In this document: positions 25,196 through 33,123 of the stretch, piece by piece | Numbering within the stretch: the first letter of the stretch is position 1 | Layout of the letters: the number at the start of each line of letters is the position of its first letter | NCBI RefSeq assembly: GCF_001192835.1 | Contig: NZ_DF968183.1 | Location: 62,001 to 126,000, forward strand | DNA: 64,000 bases | Direction: 5' to 3' | From: Lentimicrobium saccharophilum | GTDB taxonomy: Bacteria > Bacteroidota > Bacteroidia > Bacteroidales > Lentimicrobiaceae | Program-made: the position numbers and the translations under genes | The notes under the pieces: generated by a model | Seen by the model: only the letters and a program-made list of their open reading frames with translations | Databases searched by the model: none | What the model was told of the DNA's origin: nothing

Positions 25196-26668
25196 TAGGA
25201 GTGTTCAAAACCACAAATAAAAAGAACAAAAGAATCACGAGTTCATTGACGTATTGAAAATCAAAGGTATAGCTTTTCACCTGAAGACGAGACTTGGATC
25301 ACCTCCACTATGTTTGATCATAATTATGGCGATGATATCCCACATTTCGATCATGAACCTTCTTTTAGCTGTTTTATACCCCAATCCATTAATCTTTTTA
25401 TAGATCAGAATCAGCATGGAGAGAATAAGGGTCATGTACAAGAGGATCTTAATTCCGTTTTCATTCACACTGATGAAGTGGGAAAAGTTCAATTCCTGCT
25501 TAATGAATCTGAAAAAGACCTCAATATCCCACCTTGATTTATAAATTGTTATTATGTCTTTGGCTGGGATAGAGAACATATTGGTAAGAAAGAAGTAAGG
25601 ATATCCCTTATCATTTATTGCCTGTACAAGTCTAAAAGAATGCTCAACTACTGATGTTCCACTCTTATATAAGTAAACACGTTGATCTTTAAGGATTGTA
25701 AGATTTCTTACTTTTTGGTCTTGACTTATCTCAAAATCTTCCAGAGCAATAAATCTTGCATCTGATTTCAGTCTTGTAACAAAAGTGTATTCTTCCTGGT
25801 CCAACTTACAGAAAGTTTGTCGGTCAGATACTCCCCGATCAAAAACAAAGACATTGTCTTTGTTCTTGTCAATCACCCTGAATATCGCCTTAGGAATGGT
25901 GAGGTTTTCGCTGATATGGCATTGCTGATTAAAAACCTCAACACTACTAGGAAACATATCGGTCAGACAAACAGTATATTTAATCTGCTTTTTACCATCT
26001 TTCTTACAGCCAACATGGATCCCATTTTCCAGTTTAGCAGCTGTCTGACAAACCATTGTTGAATCAACTCTGGATAATTTGTAATTCAAAGCCAGATCGT
26101 TTTCATCGTAGAGTTGAGAACATTGCTCGTATATAGCTTCATAGGCCTTTCGAAAAAAGTCAACATTCATAGTTGCAAGACGAGCAGATAGAGAGTTATA
26201 TTTGGTTGTGTTTTTATTTGGAATATTAAACAGCACCTTGTAATGGGTGGAGTTATAAAAATCCTCTAGCGACCTGAGACCAAGACGATCGCTTTCTATC
26301 AGTCCAAACAGTAAAAGGCTAAAGACATTCCTGCCATAAAGCTTTTTTACCTGATAATCAACGTTGGTTTCTGAACTCAAATCAGCCAACAAGTCATCAG
26401 GTATAAGCTTGAGTAAGTCTTGGACTTTTATACCCTGCTTACAATCTGTTCCCATTGCAGGAACAAATATAAGTCCTTAACAAGTTGATTGTCTTGATTA
26501 TAGAGAGTTTTTGCCAACAGTGGCAAACATATTTTGTTGATAACCAGCTATTTTCAGACAAACAAAGACATCACTGTTAATTACAATCCCTTGTTTTGTT
26601 AAAAACCTTTGATTTTCATGATGCCAAAGAACTTTTTGAAATGTCGTTTGATGTTTTGAACACTCCTA
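25196..26668 (-). mobile_element. IS4-family insertion sequence, 1473 bp, exact ends
   Basis: Perfect 16-bp terminal inverted repeats TAGGAGTGTTCAAAAC (25196-25211) and its complement (26653-26668), flanked by a 9-bp target duplication GTTTATAAT (25187-25195 and 26669-26677). One full-length transposase gene lies inside. The intact ends, duplication and open reading frame point to a recent, possibly still mobile copy. The target is the T9SS-tail part of the hybrid gene. Confidence 0.95.
25277..26455 (-). CDS. IS4-family transposase (DDE)
   Basis: 392 residues, full length. The DDE catalytic fold is visible: first Asp in LSRVDSTMVCQ, second Asp in FVFDRGVSDRQTF, and the catalytic Glu within the IS4-type signature YKSRWDIEVFFRFIKQEL, which matches Y-x2-R-x3-E-x6-K. 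The enzyme cuts and rejoins the ends of its own 1473-bp element. There is no frameshift or internal stop. It reads on the minus strand in the same direction as the interrupted gene. Confidence 0.95.
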   Translation of the reverse strand: MGTDCKQGIKVQDLLKLIPDDLLADLSSETNVDYQVKKLYGRNVFSLLLFGLIESDRLGLRSLEDFYNSTHYKVLFNIPNKNTTKYNSLSARLATMNVDFFRKAYEAIYEQCSQLYDENDLALNYKLSRVDSTMVCQTAAKLENGIHVGCKKDGKKQIKYTVCLTDMFPSSVEVFNQQCHISENLTIPKAIFRVIDKNKDNVFVFDRGVSDRQTFCKLDQEEYTFVTRLKSDARFIALEDFEISQDQKVRNLTILKDQRVYLYKSGTSVVEHSFRLVQAINDKGYPYFFLTNMFSIPAKDIITIYKSRWDIEVFFRFIKQELNFSHFISVNENGIKILLYMTLILSMLILIYKKINGLGYKTAKRRFMIEMWDIIAIIMIKHSGGDPSLVFR

Positions 26669-27112
26669 GTTTATAATCAGCAATGTTCAGTTCAAAATGA
26701 TGTTCTCCGGGCTGCTGATATCCCAGGTTGACTGTTTTAACAAGCTGACCAATCATATTAAAAATGCAGACCCGGGCTGTTCCTCCTTTATTTAGCTGAC
26801 AGTAAAGGGTTAGCTGATTTTTGGCCGGAACCGGAAACACATTAAAATTTTTAAAGGCTTCCTGATAATCCGGAATTCCCGGGGTTTGATGCGACTGTTC
26901 AATAATTGAATCCATCCAATGGATAGCGGTAATATATGATTGTGTGTGAAAAGCATGAGTGCTTTCAAAATAGCTCGTATCATAGCCAATACCATAAAAA
27001 CCGAGACTATCGGCAAGCTGCAGATTCAATGGAAAGTTAACCTGTGAAAACAGGGGGAAGTATAGCTCCCCAAACAGAAAAAGGACCAAAAGATGTTTCG
27101 TTAACCTTTTCA

Positions 27113-27898
27113 TCAACCACTGATTTCTTCAAACAAATCAAGCAATCTTTCACGGCCGCTTGCCGATACCGGTATCTGGGCCCCATTGCTCATTACCACG
27201 TTACCTCCATCATGTTTGTCGAACCGCTTAATATGTTTCAGATTGATCAGATGCGACCTGTGCACCCTCAGGAAGCCTGACCCGGAAAGCAGCGTATCAT
27301 ATTCTTTCAGGTTTTTCGATACCAGGATATTTTGATTGTCTGAGGTTTCAAAGGCTGTATAACTTCCTTCCGACATGCAATGTACAATGTCACTGGTGTT
27401 CAGGAGAAATATGCTTTCCTGGTTTTTCAGGATGATTTTTTTATTTTGATTCCCAATATTTTCGAGGTTATCTCTCAACGCTTCGAGTTGCATGTTGAAA
27501 GCCTGCCGGGATATTACCTCGGCTCTTTTCACTGCATTGACGAGCTTTTCCGGGTTTACGGGCTTAAGCAGGTAATCTATGGCACTGAAACTGAAAGCAC
27601 GGATCGCATACTCCTCGTATGCGGTAACAAAAATCACCCTGAATGGAATATTATCATAATGCTCCAGCAAGTCGAAACCGGTCCCATCAGCCATTCTGAT
27701 GCCGAGCAGGAGCAATTCCGGTGCTTTTTCGCGTATGGCTTTAATACCCGATGCTACGCTGTCGGCCTCACCGACAACATTTACCTGTGGACAGGTCCTC
27801 AGCAGCAAATTCCTCAGGGTTTCCCTGACAGGCTGCTCGTCGTCGATGATGAGGGTCCGTAGTACTTTAACGGAAATATTTTTTCTAAAGTTAAGCAT
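27113..27898 (-). CDS. LytTR response regulator lacking the phospho-acceptor Asp (RR3, probably decaying)
   Basis: Open frame of 261 residues. The acidic pocket IIDDEQPVRETL, the switch VTAYEEYAIRAF and Lys in DYLLKPVNPEK remain, and the LytTR half is almost identical to RR2. But the phospho-acceptor position reads LLLLGIRMADGTG, with Gly (codon GGC) where RR1 and RR2 have Asp. The codon equivalent to the preferred start of RR1/RR2 is GTA, not ATG, so translation would have to begin at the ATG at 27898, which lies within the promoter. Its partner kinase gene is truncated. It could be a pseudogene in progress or a phosphorylation-independent DNA-binding protein. Confidence 0.8.
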   Translation of the reverse strand: MLNFRKNISVKVLRTLIIDDEQPVRETLRNLLLRTCPQVNVVGEADSVASGIKAIREKAPELLLLGIRMADGTGFDLLEHYDNIPFRVIFVTAYEEYAIRAFSFSAIDYLLKPVNPEKLVNAVKRAEVISRQAFNMQLEALRDNLENIGNQNKKIILKNQESIFLLNTSDIVHCMSEGSYTAFETSDNQNILVSKNLKEYDTLLSGSGFLRVHRSHLINLKHIKRFDKHDGGNVVMSNGAQIPVSASGRERLLDLFEEISG

Positions 27899-27916
27899 AA
27901 TGGGGAAAATTCCAAA
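27886..27916 (-). promoter_or_regulatory. Bacteroidota promoter of RR3 (TTTG-N19-TAACTTTA)
   Basis: Minus-strand TTTG (27916-27913), 19-nt spacer, TAACTTTA (27893-27886). It is intact despite the apparent decay of RR3 and its kinase. Confidence 0.65.
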
Positions 27917-28012
27917 TTCCGGCAGATCATTCGGCCTCCTTCATCGGCTTCAGGATGACGACGTCTTCCTGAAGGAGCGAGCGTAGCGAACGACTGGAGG
28001 ATCTGTTTTATA

Positions 28013-30511
28013 TCATTGTTTGACTATCTTGAACGCTTCCATTTTCTGCCCCGACTGCACCCTGCAGAAATACAATCCTGCCGGCAGATTCGCCGTATTC
28101 CAGATAATCTGGTGCTGCCCTTCCGCCAGGATGCCATCTGACAAAACAGCCACCAATTCCCCTACGACGTTGAAAACCCGGATGCTGACCGGAGAGGGAT
28201 TTACAATTTCATATTCAAAATGTACTATTTCGGAAAAGGGATTGGGATAGCAGGAAATGTTGAAGGTTGATGGTTGAAGGTTGAATTCAGTGCCAACTCC
28301 TACCGATCCGAATTCGTACGCTCCCATGTCGACGATGGTGTCGCCATCCATGTCGCCATCCCAGAGGCGGTAATTGCCCATCAGGTCCCACATTGGCAGG
28401 GCCAGATCGGTAGTATCCGGAGTGCCGGCATCGATGCAGGGGGAGCCAGTGGAAAGCTGGTACGGATGATCGCCTGAATTGAGAAATAGCGGATCCTCGT
28501 TGATGTTTCCTTCTCCAGGCCACACATGTCCATTCGTCTGAATGTCGGAATATGTGGCAACAACACCACCGAGCATGGAATTATCACAGCTGTCGTTGGC
28601 ATAAATAATGGAATTGTAGAAGGTGATTATGTTTCCGGGAGAATTATCACCCCAAACCAGGTATTTCTCAAAAAAACCCGGGCCGCTTTGTTCATTTTCG
28701 GTGAGGGTGCAATTGATGAACTGTGGATGTGAACCCGCTGCGATGTACAATACCGTGCCTGTAATAGCCGAATTCCCGGTAAATAGGCAGCTTTGAAACA
28801 CCGGGTTTGAGTCGTAACAACTTACACCGCCCCCCACGGTATAAGAATGATATACAGTATCTGATGACCTGTTATGGTCAATGGATGTTGCGAAAAAACT
28901 GGCATCGGAATTATCTAGGTAAACTCCCCCTCCCTCTCTATCTGCAATATTTAAGGAAATTGTTGAATTTTCTATTTTAGCTTTGCTATCATGAAGATAG
29001 ATACCCCCCCCCATACCTCCACCTTCTGCATAGTTTCCTGTTATGATCAGATTGTCCATGATCAAGTCCGAATAATCTGCACAGATGGCGCCTCCCAGCC
29101 AGGAACGGTTGTTTTCAAATAGAATCTTTTTTAAAATCCCCGTTGAATTTTCAATAAGTACCCCCGCCCCCCCTAAAAAAAGCGTTTGAGAATTATTTGT
29201 CACGGTAATATTCTCCATCTCAAAGACTGATTTTGAACAATATATCCCATGTCCATTAGTCACGGTGATCCCTGAAACAGAATTATTCTTTCCCGCGGTT
29301 AAAGAGATAATATGCTTGTAAACAGAAGAATCTTCTCCATTAAGGATGACATCTACAGGGGAAGAACCTTTAAGGCTTATATGATCAAACAGGGCAACTG
29401 GAAATATCTCGTCGTTCGTAGCTTTGCTGTATGTGCCATCCAGCAGGTGGATCGTGCGCGGATGCAGGCTGTCGGAAATAAGCACCCTGGAAGCATGCCG
29501 GATGGTTCTGAAAGGTTCGCCCGGTGTCAATCCGCTGTTTTTATCATCGCCCTGGGGAGAAATATATACATCAGCCTCGAGCTGTTCCTGCAATCCGTGC
29601 AAAATATCATAAGTGAAATTTTCAACAGGGTACAGATAATACCCGGTCGGATGGATTACACTGAAGGTATCGAGTATTAGGTCGATATGAGAATTTGAAT
29701 TAATCTGTCTTTCGCATGGATCATAAAAATCAATGTTGCCATAAATATTGCAGCGGTTCACACTGTCGAATTCTATATTTGAATCATAGCATATTATTCC
29801 TGCGCCATTGTTGTTAGTGATTGTTATGCCGTGAAACCGGACATCGGAATATTCACAAGAGATGCCTCCCGGATTGTGTGTTATCAAACCGTCTTCAAGT
29901 ATCAAACTTGTATATCGGCAAAAAATTCCATAACCATCATCTAAATGTGAATTATTAGAAATTATAAAATTGCTAATGACCATGTTCGATTCTCTCAGGT
30001 CTACAGCCCAAACACATTTAACTGAAACAATTTGAATATCATCTATCAATGATTCTGAATGATTGCAATAAATTCCCTGAAAGTAATTTGAGGGATTCAG
30101 CGTGCCATCGATCTTAAGGTATTTTAAGGTCGGGCTGGCATAATCACAATAGATTGCGTAGCCGGCGTTTGCCATTCCGTTCGTTATTCTGAATCCGATC
30201 AATTGTGCCTGGGGCGTTTCATCGTTTTCAAAAACAATAACTTTGTCCTCGCTGCTGTTGCCTGTAATCACGGTTTGCGATATATAAGAGGTGTCCAGGG
30301 TGGTCAGGAACAGAGATGTCACGGTGATCTCCTTGCCGTTGAAATCAAGATACTCATTATAAACACCTGGCTGAACCAACACAGTGTCTCCCTCATTGGC
30401 TGCATTAATTCCCATTTGAATCGTCGGGTAATCCGCCGGGATGTTGATGATCTGGGCCTGGATGACACTCAGTGAAATAAATCCTGAAATAAGCAGTAAA
30501 AATTTTTTCAT
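28013..30511 (-). CDS. Secreted right-handed beta-helix protein with T9SS tail
   Basis: 832 residues from the ATG at 30511. The signal peptide is MKKFLLLISGFISLSVIQAQ. INIPADYPTIQMGINAANEG is the classic first turn of a parallel beta-helix (pectate-lyase-like fold). The body has many short turns of the type GGGIYLHDSKAKIENSTI and NNNGAGIICYDSNIEF, with a DUF1565-like start in a second block (ISPQGDDKNSGLTPGEPF). The end is a T9SS type A tail (ISCYPNPFSEIVHFEY ... MEAFKIVKQ). It may bind or cleave polysaccharide, but no catalytic triad is evident. It follows a kinase remnant upstream and precedes RR3, repeating the kinase-then-secreted-protein order. Confidence 0.9.
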   Translation of the reverse strand: MKKFLLLISGFISLSVIQAQIINIPADYPTIQMGINAANEGDTVLVQPGVYNEYLDFNGKEITVTSLFLTTLDTSYISQTVITGNSSEDKVIVFENDETPQAQLIGFRITNGMANAGYAIYCDYASPTLKYLKIDGTLNPSNYFQGIYCNHSESLIDDIQIVSVKCVWAVDLRESNMVISNFIISNNSHLDDGYGIFCRYTSLILEDGLITHNPGGISCEYSDVRFHGITITNNNGAGIICYDSNIEFDSVNRCNIYGNIDFYDPCERQINSNSHIDLILDTFSVIHPTGYYLYPVENFTYDILHGLQEQLEADVYISPQGDDKNSGLTPGEPFRTIRHASRVLISDSLHPRTIHLLDGTYSKATNDEIFPVALFDHISLKGSSPVDVILNGEDSSVYKHIISLTAGKNNSVSGITVTNGHGIYCSKSVFEMENITVTNNSQTLFLGGAGVLIENSTGILKKILFENNRSWLGGAICADYSDLIMDNLIITGNYAEGGGMGGGIYLHDSKAKIENSTISLNIADREGGGVYLDNSDASFFATSIDHNRSSDTVYHSYTVGGGVSCYDSNPVFQSCLFTGNSAITGTVLYIAAGSHPQFINCTLTENEQSGPGFFEKYLVWGDNSPGNIITFYNSIIYANDSCDNSMLGGVVATYSDIQTNGHVWPGEGNINEDPLFLNSGDHPYQLSTGSPCIDAGTPDTTDLALPMWDLMGNYRLWDGDMDGDTIVDMGAYEFGSVGVGTEFNLQPSTFNISCYPNPFSEIVHFEYEIVNPSPVSIRVFNVVGELVAVLSDGILAEGQHQIIWNTANLPAGLYFCRVQSGQKMEAFKIVKQ

Positions 30512-30784
30512 GATTTTTTTCTTTGAACAAAATGAATTTACACTGGCCAATAGGTCGAAATGGAAAAGATTCATGAATGCAGGGATTGGATTTATGAATG
30601 CAGGGAACTGATTGAGGAAGGGGAGCGGTTGGCGGTTGGCTGTCGGCATTCATTCGTCACTGGTCACTGGTTACTGGTTTTTGGTTTTAGGTTTTTGGTT
30701 TTTGGAATTTGTTTAGTCCTCCAGCTGGCGGATGGTGCCTGGGATTTGTTTGGTGCCTGGTGCCTGGAATATGGAATTTGGAAT

Positions 30785-30890
30785 TTATAGGGGCAGTACG
30801 AACCGCACCAGCGTCCCCTTGGCATTCCCCTTGTTATCCTTCAGATCAATGTTTTCCTCTATTATCTTCTTTTTTGAACCGGATTTTTGA
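30785..30890 (-). pseudogene. Remnant of a histidine kinase C-terminus (HK4)
   Basis: The last ~33 residues (SGSKKKIIEENIDLKDNKGN, then AKGTLVRFVLPL and a stop) match the C-terminal ends of HK1 and HK2, both at protein and DNA level. The frame upstream loses all similarity to the kinase domain. No regulator or kinase core remains. It sits upstream of the beta-helix gene, the place a kinase occupies in the other modules. The 273 bases between it and the beta-helix start contain only a T/G-rich low-complexity stretch. Confidence 0.75.
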
Positions 30891-31007
30891 CTTATAAGCA
30901 TTTCGTTATGCAGGAAAAAGTCATTGAATGGGATGCTGAACTCCTTTACCATATTCATGATGGTCACTTTTAAGGTCATTACACTTGATATTTTCGCTGA
31001 ATTCAGT

Positions 31008-31015
31008 TATATTTG
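31008..31015 (+). promoter_or_regulatory. -7 element upstream of the ATPase gene
   Basis: TATATTTG matches TAnnTTTG, with CTTG 20 nt before it at 30984-30987. Just downstream, two TTGTAAT-type copies in an AT-rich stretch (31019-31041) might be an operator; this is speculative. Confidence 0.5.
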
Positions 31016-31061
31016 CAAATTGTAATTTACATTTTGTAATATATAAATTGTTTAAGATAAA

Positions 31062-32189
31062 TTGGCACCCATCTCAAATCCTTTTATTACGACCGGGTAT
31101 CAAGGGAGTGAATACTTCTGTGACCGCACAGAAGAAACCATGACCCTTAAAAGAAACCTGGTCAACGGACAATCAACCACCCTGGTTGCCATTCGCAGGA
31201 TAGGCAAAACCGGATTGATCCGGCATTTGCTGGCCCAACTCCCTGCTGGTCACACGGGGATCTACCTGGATATTCTTCCTACAGAAAGCATGAAGGAATT
31301 ATTAAACGCGCTGGCCACAGCTGTTTTTTCCACCATTCCGGAGCAGTCGAAACCTGGTAAACTGATTCTTGATTTCATAAAATCACTGAGACCGGTCATT
31401 GTTTTTGACCCGTTGACCGGATTTCCTCAGCTCACCGTGGATGTAAGGCCTGGTGAGGCTGAACGGCACATCCGGTCCGTGCTTGGATGCCTTGAGGCTT
31501 ATCCGGAGAAAGTCATCATTGCCATTGATGAATTTCAGCAAATCATGAATTATCCCGAAAAAAATACGGATGCTTTTCTGAGAAGCATTATCCAGTCTCT
31601 CAGCAATGTCCGGTTTATCTTTTCCGGTAGCCAGCAGCATCTGATGATGCAACTTTTCGCCGATCCTTCGCGGCCTTTTTACCAAAGTACCGGTTTTCTG
31701 AAAATTGATAAGATTGACGCTGATGAATATGTTGCTTTTATTCGTCATCACTTTCAGCACAGAGGCCATAAGATTGAAGATGAAACCATTCGCGCCATGA
31801 TGGAGTGGGCCGACCTTCATACCTATTATGTTCAATTGCTTTGTAACCGGGTGTTTGCATCTGCCGGTAAAAATGTGGATGATGAACTATGGAAACAACA
31901 GGCCGCCCGCCTGCTCCTTGAACAGGAGATTGTTTTCTTCAAATACCGGGATCTGCTTACGAAGCAGCAATGGGCACTGCTCAAAGCCATTGCTCATGAA
32001 GGTAAGGTTTTTTATCCCACTTCAAAAGATTTTATTTCGAAGTATGACCTGGGAAGCCCGGCAACTGTATTGAGGTCATTGCAAGCCTTACAGCAAAAGG
32101 AAATGATTTATTCGGATTATAACAAAGAAGGACAGATGTTTTACAGCGTTTATGATGTGTTGTTCAGGCGCTGGATGCAGGGGAAGTAA
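31062..32189 (+). CDS. AAA ATPase (ATPase_2 / archaeal ATPase-like)
   Basis: 375 residues, apparently starting with TTG at 31062, because the conserved family N-terminus (ISNPFITTGYQGSEYFCDR) begins directly after it and no ATG is near. Walker A is AIRRIGKTGLIRHL, and Walker B is VIIAIDEFQQI. RFIFSGSQQHLM is the sensor strand, and a winged-helix region follows (SKYDLGSPATVLRSLQALQQ). Unlike the ATPase at 10458-11825, there is no DUF234 nuclease-like end. The function of these stand-alone STAND-like ATPases is unknown. A Bacteroidota promoter lies ~50 nt upstream. It is the first plus-strand gene after the regulator array. Confidence 0.85.
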   Translation: MAPISNPFITTGYQGSEYFCDRTEETMTLKRNLVNGQSTTLVAIRRIGKTGLIRHLLAQLPAGHTGIYLDILPTESMKELLNALATAVFSTIPEQSKPGKLILDFIKSLRPVIVFDPLTGFPQLTVDVRPGEAERHIRSVLGCLEAYPEKVIIAIDEFQQIMNYPEKNTDAFLRSIIQSLSNVRFIFSGSQQHLMMQLFADPSRPFYQSTGFLKIDKIDADEYVAFIRHHFQHRGHKIEDETIRAMMEWADLHTYYVQLLCNRVFASAGKNVDDELWKQQAARLLLEQEIVFFKYRDLLTKQQWALLKAIAHEGKVFYPTSKDFISKYDLGSPATVLRSLQALQQKEMIYSDYNKEGQMFYSVYDVLFRRWMQGK

Positions 32190-32238
32190 GCATTATAACG
32201 GACAGTATCGGAGTCCGCTCGCATGCCCTTCTAACTCC

Positions 32239-32340
32239 CTGAGGACAATGATCTCCCGTGAGATCTTCTCTTTCGCCAAGTCTTCCCGCGATGTCGGTTT
32301 TAAAGAATACCTATGTGATGCAATGAAATTTATTCCCTGA
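32239..32340 (+). pseudogene. Possible short remnant of an NTF2/SnoaL-like gene
   Basis: A ~33-residue stretch in frame (SLRTMISREIFSFAKSSRDV ... MKFIP, then stop) resembles the N-terminal helix of secreted SnoaL/DUF4440-type proteins, in which the pattern AE-FA-S---G---AFL recurs. No signal peptide precedes it and no domain body follows. This is a weak resemblance from memory. Confidence 0.2.
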
Positions 32341-32427
32341 TCATTTCCGGGAAAAATTACAGGTTTGGCTAAACCTTCACCTGTCCGGAATGTTTAAACA
32401 GTCAGAAAAATCTTTAAACAGAATATT

Positions 32428-32883
32428 ATGAGCAAATTTAAACCCGGCGATCAGGCGCCGGCCTTCAGTGGAAAGGATCAGTCAGGGAATGTGGTAAGTC
32501 TTGAAAGCTTCCGTGGCAGTAAAGTGGTATTGTATTTTTATCCCAAGGACGACACCCCCGGCTGTACGGCCGAAGCGTGCAGCCTGCGCGATAACTATGA
32601 GGCATTGCTGGCCCGCGGTTACAAAGTGGTGGGTGTAAGCCCCGACAGCGAAAAATCGCACCAGAAGTTTATCGATAAATACGAATTGCCTTTCCCGCTG
32701 ATTTCCGACACCGAAAAGAAGATCCTTCAGGATTACGGCGTATGGGGCCGCAAGAAGTTTATGGGCCGCGAATACGACGGCGTGATCCGCACCACATTTA
32801 TCATTGATGAAAAAGGCATGATTGAGGAAGTGATCGAAAAGGTGGATACCAAAAACCACGCGGCTCAGGTGCTGAAGGACTGA
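32428..32883 (+). CDS. bcp: Thioredoxin-dependent thiol peroxidase (Bcp/PrxQ)
   Basis: 151 residues, the normal length for the family. The peroxidatic site is KDDTPGCTAEACSLRDNY, with the first Cys as peroxidatic and the second, five residues later, as the expected resolving Cys of PrxQ. GVWGRKKFMGREYDGVIR and TFIIDEKGMI are conserved later segments. It reduces hydroperoxides using thioredoxin in the cytosol. It is a single gene on the plus strand, 240 nt before recA. Confidence 0.96.
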   Translation: MSKFKPGDQAPAFSGKDQSGNVVSLESFRGSKVVLYFYPKDDTPGCTAEACSLRDNYEALLARGYKVVGVSPDSEKSHQKFIDKYELPFPLISDTEKKILQDYGVWGRKKFMGREYDGVIRTTFIIDEKGMIEEVIEKVDTKNHAAQVLKD

Positions 32884-33070
32884 AAAACCAAGGCTGTTTG
32901 TTGATCAAACCGGCGTTCTTAAACAATAGATCTGTATTCCATCGGAACTTTGCTTTTATGGCGAATTTTCCTGAAGGCCCTATAATCTGAACGCTGATAT
33001 AAATAACAAATAACTGTATTCCCCGTCTATATTTTTTTTGCCGGGCATTCACCTGTTTGTTCCGATTCCT

Positions 33071-33078
33071 TATCTTTG
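33071..33078 (+). promoter_or_regulatory. -7 element of recA
   Basis: TATCTTTG matches TAnnTTTG 46 nt before the recA start. A -33 TTTG at ideal spacing was not found. I saw no SOS box that I could name in this phylum. Confidence 0.55.
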
Positions 33079-33123
33079 AAGATCATAAGAATCTTCAGCT
33101 AATATTTATAAATCATTGATACC

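Larger units (their letters stand above)
25116..27113 (-). pseudogene. Hybrid gene (HK signal region fused to T9SS tail), split by an IS element
   Basis: The gene starts at the ATG at 27113, overlapping the RR3 stop by one base, exactly where a kinase should begin. Its first 38 residues match the HK2 signal region up to NFPLNLQLADSL. Then the sequence switches to an unrelated ~60-residue stretch and a T9SS tail (FNVFPVPAKNQLTLYCQL ...). At codon about 148 an IS is inserted at 25196-26668. Removing the IS and one 9-bp target copy restores the frame through DYKPGIYYCCLQIGNEVVTK to a stop at 25116. The kinase domains are absent. It is best explained as a deletion that joined a kinase start to the end of a secreted-protein gene, followed by transposition. 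Confidence 0.85.
27007..28073 (-). repeat. 1.07-kb segmental direct repeat, copy 2
   Basis: Partner of 19574-20640. Covers the 5' end of the broken kinase gene, all of RR3, its promoter and the last ~20 codons of the beta-helix gene. The left end falls exactly at the point where the hybrid gene stops resembling HK2, and the right end lies inside a T9SS tail. This suggests the tails serve as recombination points. Confidence 0.8.
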
